Assembly: GCF_947242115.1 (NCBI RefSeq)
Contig: NC_074716.1
Span: 14,068,365-14,132,364 of the forward strand
DNA from: Biomphalaria glabrata
Lineage: Eukaryota; Mollusca; Gastropoda; Planorbidae
Direction of reading: 5' to 3'
DNA: 64,000 nucleotides
Shown here: piece after piece, positions 27,701 through 36,700 of the stretch
Layout: each line of letters begins with the position of its first letter
Numbering within the stretch: the first letter of the stretch is position 1
Program-made: the position numbers and the translations under genes
The notes under the pieces: generated by a model
Told to the model about the DNA's origin: nothing
Databases searched by the model: none
What the model saw: the letters and a program-made list of their open reading frames with translations, nothing else

Positions 27701-30700
27701 CCGTTTCATCAGAACTTTGAATGATCTAAAATATCATGATGTCCGATTTTCATTTTCTCTTCTAGTTTCTGAGATCTAAATGGGACGGACGGATAGACAG
27801 ACAGGCCACACAAAACTAAAAGAGTCTTTTCCCCTTTCGGGGGCCGCTAAAAATTATCGTGCGATTAGGGATAAAATCCTCTGATCTTTTGATCTAAAGT
27901 CTGACACTCTACCGACTGAGTTAAACGGGTGTTACTATGAGCAGGGAAAATTATCCACCCTATTTCATTGGTGCTATTAAAGCGACGCTCTTCAACTTAG
28001 CTAGTCAGTCGAAATGTTAGCTATAAATTAATGGCTGAAGTTTGTACTTGAGTTTCTGCTTTGTGTCATTAGACCACCATCTACCTTTTAACTTTGAAGA
28101 AAGTGAGAGTTACTAGTGAAAATTGACTTACTTTGCAAAGGCTTTTTCTACCAATGAAACCCACATTTCATTTTCATTGGTTTTGGACATGGCGCCAACC
28201 AAAGTCCCTTGTTCAGAGATTGGTAAAATATCGTCAACATAAACATCTCGCCATTGGCCAAAACTGAAGAAACGTGCATGGAAGATTCCGTCGTATTTGT
28301 GTGGATCTTCAATGAAGTAAGCAGTTTCTGGGAGGATCTAAAGTTTTTAAAAAAGTTAGATTTTGATCCCGATATATAGTTTCTAAAAGAAATGTCAGAG
28401 CAAAAGCTGTTAAACAGAAAGAATTGGCAATCCCTAGACGGATACTACTACTACTACTAATAATAATAATATCTTTGCCCATCCACCTGTTGTCTGTGAC
28501 CAAACCCGAGCTTTTTCATCCTGCTCTCTTTTTGTTCGTCTGCATGTAGTAGTAAAGCGTACATAACACAGGTAGTCCGAGGCAACCTTAAACTCTTTCA
28601 TGTAACTTTATCGGCATTTGCCGCTCCTTTGGAAAGATCAGCTGTGTGGGGAGGGAGAAACTGTTGTGTGGAAAGAAAGAAACTGCTGTGTGGAGAGGGA
28701 GAAACAGCTGTGTGGAGAGGAAGAAACTGCTGTGTGGGGAGGGAAAAACTGTTGTGTGGAGAGGGAGAAACTGTTGTATGGGGAGGAAGAAACTGCTGTG
28801 TGGAGAGGGAGAAACTGCTGTGTGGAGAGGGAGAAACTGCTGTGTGGAGAGGAAGAAACTGCTGTGTGGAGAGGAAGAAACTGCTGTGTGGAGAGGAAGA
28901 AACTGTTGTGTGGAGAGGGAGAAACTGCTGTGTGGAGAGGAAGAAACAGCTGTGTGGAGAGGGAGAAACTGCTGTGTGGAGAGGAAGAAACTGTTGTGTG
29001 GGGAGGGAGAAACTGCTGTGTGGAGAGGGAGAAACTGTTGTGTGGAGAGGGAGAAACTGCTGTGTGGAGAGGAAGAAACTGCTGTGTGGAGAGGAAGAAA
29101 CTGTTGTGTGGGGAGGGAGAAACTGCTGTGTGGAGAGGAAGAAACAGCTGTGTGGAGAGGAAGAAACTGCTGTGTGGGGAGGGAAAAACTGTTGTGTGGA
29201 GAGGAAGAAACTGCTGTGTGGAGAGGAAGAAACTGCTGTGTGGAGAGGGAGAAACTGCTGTGTGGAGAGGGAGAAACTGCTGTGTGGAGAGGGAGAAACT
29301 GTTGTGTGGAGAGGAAGAAACTGCTGTGTGGAGAGGGAAAAACTTGTGTGTAGAGGAAGAAACTGCTGTGTGGAGAGGGAGAAACTGCTGTGTGGAGAGG
29401 GAGAAACTGTTGTATGGGGAGGAAGAAACTGCAGTGTAGGGAGAGAGAAACTGTTGTGTGGAGAGGGAGAAACTGTTGTATGGGGAGGAAGAAACTGCTT
29501 TGTAGGGAGGGAGAAACTGCTGTGTGGAGAGGGAGAAACTGTTGTGTGGAGAGGGAGAAACTGCTGTGTGGAGAGGGAGAAACTGTTGTGTGGAGAGGAA
29601 GAAACTGCTGTGTGGAGAGGGAAAAACTGTTGTGTGGAGAGGAAGAAACTGCTGTGTAGGGAGGGAGAAACTGTTGTGTGGAGAGGGAGAAACTGTTGTA
29701 TGGGGAGGAAGAAACTGCTGTGTAGGGAGGGAGAAACTGTTGTATGGGGAGGAAGAAACTGCTGTGTGGAGAGGGAGAAACTGTTGTGTGGGGAGGGAGA
29801 AACTGTTGTGTGGAGAGGGAGAAACTGTTGTGTGGGGAGGAAGAAACTGCTGTGTAGGGAGGGAGAAACTGTTGTGTGGGGAGGAAGAAACTGCTGTGTA
29901 GGGAGGGAAAAACTGTTGTATGGGGAGTGAGAAACTGTTGTGTAGGGAGGGAGAAACTGTTGTGTGGAGAGGGAGAAACTGTTGTATGGGGAGGAAGAAA
30001 CTGCTGTGTAGGGAGGGAGAAACTGTTGTGTGGAGAGGGAGAAACTGTTGTGTGGGGAGGAAAAAACTGCTGTATAGGGAGGGAGAAACTGTTGTGTGGA
30101 GAGGGAGAAACTGTTGTATGGGGAGGAAGAAACTGCTGTGTGGGGAGGGAGAAACTGTTGTATGGGGAGGGAGAAACTGTTGTGTGGAGAGGGAGAAACT
30201 GTTGTGTGGGGAGGGAGAAACTGTTGTGTGGGGAGGAAGAAACTGCTGTGTAGGGAGGGAGAAACTGTTGTATGGGGAGGAAGAAACTGCTGTGTAGAGA
30301 GGGAGAAACTGTTGTGTGGGGAGGAAGAAACTGCTGTGTAGGGAGGGAGAAACTGTTGTGTGGAGAGGGAGAAACTGTTGTGTAGGGAGGGAGAAACTGT
30401 TGTGTGGAGAGGGAGAAACTGCTGTATGGGGAGGAAGAAACTGCTGTGTAGGGAGGGAGAAACTGCTGTGTAGGGAGGGAGAAACTGTTGTGTAGGGAGG
30501 GAGAAACTGCTGTGTAGGGAGGGAGAAACTGTTGTGTAAAGAGGGAGAAACTGCTGTATGGGGAGGAAGAAACTGCTGTGTAAGGAGGGAGAAACTGTTG
30601 TGTGGAGAGGGAGAAACTGTTGTATGGGGAGGAAGAAACTGCTGTGTAGGGAGGGAGAAACTGTTGTGTGGAGAGGGAGAAACTGTTGTGTGGGGAGGAA

Positions 30701-33700
30701 GAAACTGCTGTGTAGGGAGGGAGAAACTGTTGTGTGGAGAGGGAGAAACTGCTGTGTAGGGAGGGAGAAACTGCTGTGTAGGGAGGGAGAAACTGTTGTG
30801 TGGAGAGGGAGAAACTGCTGTATGGGGAGTGAGAAACTGTTGTGTAGGGAGGGAGAAACTGTTGTGTGGAGAGGGAGAAACTGTTGTATGGGGAGGAAGA
30901 AACTGCTGTGTAGGGAGGGAGAAACTGTTGTGTGGAGAGGGAGAAACTGTTGTGTGGGGAGGAAAAAACTGCTGTGTAGGGAGGGAGAAACTGTTGTGTG
31001 GAGAGGGAGAAACTGTTGTATGGGGAGGAAGAAACTGCTGTGTGGGGAGGGAGAAACTGTTGTATGGGGAGGGAGAAACTGTTGTGTGGAGAGGGAGAAA
31101 CTGTTGTGTGGGGAGGAAGAAACTGTTGTGTAGGGAGGGAGAAACTGTTGTGTGGGGAGGAAGAAACTGCTGTGTAGGGAGGGAGAAACTGTTGTGTGGG
31201 GAGGAAGAAACTGCTGTGTGGAGAGGGAGAAACTGTTGTATGGGGAGTGAGAAACTGTTGTGTAGGGAGGGAGAAACTGTTGTGTGGAGAGGGAGAAACT
31301 GTTGTATGGGGAGGAAGAAACAGCTGTGTAGGGAGGGAGAAACTGTTGTGTGGAGAGGGAGAAACTGTTGTGTGGGGAGGAAAAAACTGCTGTGTAGGGA
31401 GGGAGAAACTGTTGTGTGGAGAGGGAGAAACTGTTGTATGGGGAGGAAGAAACTGCTGTGTGGGGAGGGAGAAACTGTTGTATGGGGAGGGAGAAACTGT
31501 TGTGTGGAGAGGGAGAAACTGTTGTGTGGAGAGGGAGAAACTGTTGTGTAGGGAGGGAGAAACTGTTGTGTAGGGAGGGAGAAACTGCTGTGTAGGGAGG
31601 GAGAAACTGTTGTGTGGAGAGGGAGAAACTGCTGTATGAGGAGGAAGAAACTGCTGTGTAGGGAGGGAGAAACTGTTTGTGGAGAGGGAGAAACTGTTGT
31701 ATGGGGAGGAAGAAACTGCTGTGTAGGGAGGGAGAAACTGTTGTGTGGAGAGGGAGAAACTGTTGTGTGGGGAGGAAGAAACTGCTGTGTAGGGAGGGAG
31801 AAACTGTTGTGTGGAGAGGGAGAAACTGCTGTGTAGGGAGGGAGAAACTGCTGTGTAGGGAGGGAGAAACTGTTGTGTGGAGAGGGAGAAACTGTTGTGT
31901 GGGGAGGAAAAAACTGCTGTATAGGGAGGGAGAAACTGTTGTGTGGAGAGGGAGAAACTGTTGTATGGGGAGGAAGAAACTGCTGTGTGGGGAGGGAGAA
32001 ACTGTTGTATGGGGAGGGAGAAACTGTTGTGTGGAGAGGGAGAAACTGTTGTGTGGGGAGGAAGAAACTGTTGTGTAGGGAGGGAGAAACTGTTGTGTGG
32101 GGAGGAAGAAACTGCTGTGTAGGGAGGGAGAAACTGTTGTGTGGGGAGGAAGAAACTGCTGTGTAGGGAGGGAGAAACTGTTGTATGGGGAGGAAGAAAC
32201 TGCTGTGTAGAGAGGGTGAAACTGTTGTTTGGGGAGGAAGAAACTGCTGTGTAGGGAGGGAGAAACTGTTGTGTGGAGAGGGAGAAACTGTTGTGTAGGG
32301 AGGAAGAAACTGTTGTGTGGAGAGGGAGAAACTGCTGTATGGGGAGGAAGAAACTGCTGTGTAGGGAGGGAGAAACTGCTGTGTAGGGAGGGAGAAACTG
32401 TTGTTTAGGGAGGGAGAAACTGCTGTGTAGGGAGGGAGAAACTGTTGTGTGGAGAGGGAGAAACTGCTGTATGGGGAGGAAGAAACTGCTGTGTAGGGAG
32501 GGAGAAACTGTTGTGTGGAGAGGGAGAAACTGTTGTATGGGGAGGAAGAAACTGCTGTGTAGGGAGGGAGAAACTGTTGTGTGGAGAGGGAGAAACTGTT
32601 GTGTGGGGAGGAAGAAACTGCTGTGTAGGGAGGGAGAAACTGTTGTGTGGAGAGGGAGAAACTGCTGTGTAGGGAGGGAGAAACTGCTGTGTAGGGAGGG
32701 AGAAACTGTTGTGTGGAGAGGGAGAAACTGTTGTGTAGGGAGGGAGAAACTGCTGTGTAGGGAGGGAGAAACTGTTGTGTGGAGAGGGAGAAACTGCTGT
32801 ATGAGGAGGAAGAAACTGCTGTGTAGGGAGGGAGAAACTGTTTGTGGAGAGGGAGAAACTGTTGTATGGGGAGGAAGAAACTGCTGTGTAGGGAGGGAGA
32901 AACTGTTGTGTGGAGAGGGAGAAACTGTTGTGTGGGGAGGAAGAAACTGCTGTGTAGGGAGGGAGAAACTGTTGTGTGGAGAGGGAGAAACTGCTGTGTA
33001 GGGAGGGAGAAACTGCTGTGTAGGGAGGGAGAAACTGTTGTGTGGAGAGGGAGAAACTGTTGTGTGGGGAGGAAAAAACTGCTGTATAGGGAGGGAGAAA
33101 CTGTTGTGTGGAGAGGGAGAAACTGTTGTATGGGGAGGAAGAAACTGCTGTGTGGGGAGGGAGAAACTGTTGTATGGGGAGGGAGAAACTGTTGTGTGGA
33201 GAGGGAGAAACTGTTGTGTGGGGAGGAAGAAACTGTTGTGTAGGGAGGGAGAAACTGTTGTGTGGGGAGGAAGAAACTGCTGTGTAGGGAGGGAGAAACT
33301 GTTGTGTGGGGAGGAAGAAACTGCTGTGTAGGGAGGGAGAAACTGTTGTATGGGGAGGAAGAAACTGCTGTGTAGAGAGGGTGAAACTGTTGTTTGGGGA
33401 GGAAGAAACTGCTGTGTAGGGAGGGAGAAACTGTTGTGTGGAGAGGGAGAAACTGTTGTGTAGGGAGGAAGAAACTGTTGTGTGGAGAGGGAGAAACTGC
33501 TGTATGGGGAGGAAGAAACTGCTGTGTAGGGAGGGAGAAACTGCTGTGTAGGGAGGGAGAAACTGTTGTTTAGGGAGGGAGAAACTGCTGTGTAGGGAGG
33601 GAGAAACTGTTGTGTGGAGAGGGAGAAACTGCTGTATGGGGAGGAAGAAACTGCTGTGTAGGGAGGGAGAAACTGTTGTGTGGAGAGGGAGAAACTGTTG

Positions 33701-36700
33701 TATGGGGAGGAAGAAACTGCTGTGTAGGGAGGGAGAAACTGTTGTGTGGAGAGGGAGAAACTGTTGTGTGGGGAGGAAGAAACTGCTGTGTAGGGAGGGA
33801 GAAACTGTTGTGTGGAGAGGGAGAAACTGCTGTGTAGGGAGGGAGAAACTGCTGTGTAGGGAGGGAGAAACTGTTGTGTGGAGAGGGAGAAACTGCTGTA
33901 TGGGGAGGAAGAAACTGTTGTGTAGGGAGGGAGAAACTGTTGTGTGGAGAGGGAGAAACTGCTGTGTAGGGAGGGAGAAACTGCTGTGTGGAGAGGGAGA
34001 AACTGCTGTGTAGGGAGGGAGAAACTGTTGTGTGGAGAGGGAGAAACTGCTGTGTAGGGAGGGAGAAACTGCTGTGTAGGGAGGGAGAAACTGTTGTGTG
34101 GAGAGGGAGAAACTGTTGTATGGGGAGGAAGAAACTGCTGTGTAGGGAGGGAGAAACTGTTGTGTGGAGAGGGAGAAAGTGCTGTGTAGGGAGGGAGAAA
34201 CTGCTGTGTAGGGAGGGAGAAACTGTTGTGTGGAGAGGGAGAAACTGCTGTATGGGGAGGAAGAAACTGCTGTGTAGGGAGGGAGAAACTGTTGTGTGGA
34301 GAGGGAGAAACTGCGGTGTGGAGAGGAAGAAACCGCTGTGTGGGGAGTGTGACGAGATGTTTAATTAGTTAGTTTATGGCTTGTTTATTTAAGTCTAGGG
34401 GAAATTTTAATATTTTATCCCGCTTTCATATTCCTATAAGATAAAATAAGTATAATAAAATATTTACACTCACCCGTTTGTCCCTAATGAAACCTCACTA
34501 ATAAACTTCCTAATAGAGGAGACTGTATGAATCCTAGCGGGCTTAACTTAGAATGCTTTGGTCTCTCTCTATATATAGATGGGACTTTTTGTTTAACGGG
34601 TGGGGAAGATAGCTAGCTGATTTTCTCACATGTATCTATGTACTGGACATGTCAGGCGTCATGTCCGATTTATGGCCTGTACCGTGAGAGTAGGGACTAA
34701 GGCGAATATTTATCTGTCCAGCCCGAGTGCAATGCTATTCTTAAGGCGGTGCGTATCCTGCGGGGGAGGAGAGAGAGAAATAGGTGTGAAAAGTTATTAA
34801 GCTGCTTCGTGTAGCGCTGGTGCCGCGACTATTGTGTGCTGGTCACCTGTCCAGCGGTCAAAAATTACAAGTTAGACCTAGAGAAGCTAGTTAATGTTTT
34901 ACGTCAAGATTCGTCCCGTGAGAAACAGTGCGAGGGGAGATAAATCCTACAAGAAATTAGTTATGGGTAGACAAGAAAATAATTGTTTGAAGTTAAAATA
35001 AAAGTTTCCCACGATTTGCTGGGAAAAACTCAAATGAACTTTTGCATGCAAGTTTCGTAACGTCTCAGGGAGGGAGAAACTGTTGTGTGGAGAGGAAGAA
35101 TCTGCTGTGTGGAGAGGGAGAAACTGCTGCGTGGAGAGGGAGAAACTGTTGTGTGGAGAGGGACAAAATGTTGTGTGGAGAGGGAGAAAGTGTTGTGTGG
35201 GGAGGAAGAAACTGCTGTGTGGAGAGGGAGAAACTGTTGTGTGGAGAGGGAGAAACTGTTGTGTGGAGAGGGAGAAACTGTTGTGTGGGGAGGAAGAAAC
35301 TGTTGTGTGGAGAGGGAGAAACTGCTGTGTGGGGAGGAAGAAACTGTTGTGTGGAGAGGGAGAAACTGTTGTGTGGAGAGGGAGAAACTGTTGTGTGGAG
35401 AGGGAGAAACTGTTGTGTGGAGAGGGAGAAACTGCTGTGTGGAGAGGGAGAAACTGTTGTGTGGAGAGGAAGAAACTGCTGTGTGGAGAGGGAGAAACTG
35501 TTGTGTGAAAAGGGAGAAACTGTTGTGTGGAGAGGGAGAACTGTTGTGTGGAGAGGGAGAAACTGTTGTGTGGGGAGGAAGAAACTGCTGTGGGGGGAGG
35601 AAGAAGAGCTGATCCAGAACTTTATCAAATTATCATTCTAATTTCTTTTTCTAAAGCATTTTTCAAACATTCGTTCGCTATAGCTATAGCTATAGCTACG
35701 AAGCCTTGTTGACATATATTTTAATAGTTCCATTCATGACTCGCGTACATTTAAAGTAACGTGTGGGAAATGTGACTCAAAATTGTGGCACAAGTAGCGC
35801 AAGTATATCTTTATTAGGCGTATCTTATCTTCTTATCTTATATAATATTTTTAAGAACCTTTTGAATAATGTTTGTATTTTTTTTATATTCTGATATGAA
35901 TATATAGGCCCTAAAAATAGAATTACATGATAAATCTCAGGGCCATGGCTGCTTATAGGGCTTAAATAATCTCATTCATTTTTCATTTCATTGATTATTA
36001 TAAATACTTATAGAGCTATGTTTCACCTGTTTCATGAATTCTTTATTATCAGCAATATTGGCCAGTACAGACATAAACCAACAGTTACCAACAGATCCTT
36101 GACCTACACCAGCACGTGAAGTGCCATTCATGGTCAGTACTGGGTCAGTCCTGAATTCCTAAACATAATGAATATATTATCTTGAAAATATAAGAATTCC
36201 AAGTATTAATAAATAATTGTGTAATGTTGAGAAATATATATGGCTCCTTATGTCTCGGAAGACAATGGATGCGCCCAGATAAGTCATTGATTTTGGTTTC
36301 GTCTTGAGACCACGATCAAAGGCAATACCTATGCATTTTCTTTTTTTTTTAGTGGCCCCCGAAAGGGGAATAAATGCTATTAGTTTTATGTGGTCTGTCT
36401 GTCCGTCCGTTCTGTTTAGATCTCGTAAACTAGAAAAGATATTGAAAATCCGACATCATGATGTTTTAGACCTTTCAAAGTTCTGAAAGCGAAAAATTTA
36501 ATTTTTAAAATCAACTATGCAAGCAGTTTTTTCATAAAATACATCATTTTAAAACAATTCATTATTAATAGTAACAAACAAGTGAGGCTATTTAGTAAGG
36601 GAAATGACTATTTACCATATTTTTAATTTTTTTATGCAAACTGTTTTAGATTTTTTGTCAAATTGTTATTATTTTCTAAATTTATTGTTACGTTAAGTAT

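Larger units (their letters stand above)
28640..35610 (+). repeat. Giant 22-bp minisatellite in calpain intron 2
   Basis: Roughly 260 units at 28640-34347 and 25 at 35068-35610, all 22 bp, built from GAGAAACTG + TTG or CTG + a variable word (GTGTGGAGAGG, GTGTAGGGAGG, GTATGGGGAGG or GTGTGGGGAGG). Since 22 is not a multiple of 3, each strand shows the same repeating peptide in all frames; stops come only with the GTGTAGGG variant. The outer parts are mainly GTGTGGAGAGG units; the middle mixes the other variants and shows higher-order copies (1165 bp; also offsets of 902 and 418 bp). There are no spacers, so it is not a CRISPR array. It lies between calpain exons 2 and 3 and has no sign of being coding. 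Confidence 0.96.

Noticed and set aside
28618-34368. Long open frames of up to 433 codons in the 22-bp array as a Cys-rich repeat protein gene
   Set aside because: All frames give the same cycle because 22 is not a multiple of 3. There is no non-repeat coding sequence, and the array lies inside an intron of a gene on the other strand.
28620-35605. Inverted flanks GATCAGCT (28637) and AGCTGATC (35606) as transposon ends around the minisatellite
   Set aside because: Only 8 bp, no target duplication, and AGCTG is close to repeat-unit variants; likely chance.
28640-35610. CRISPR array
   Set aside because: The units are contiguous with no unique spacers, and the DNA is metazoan.
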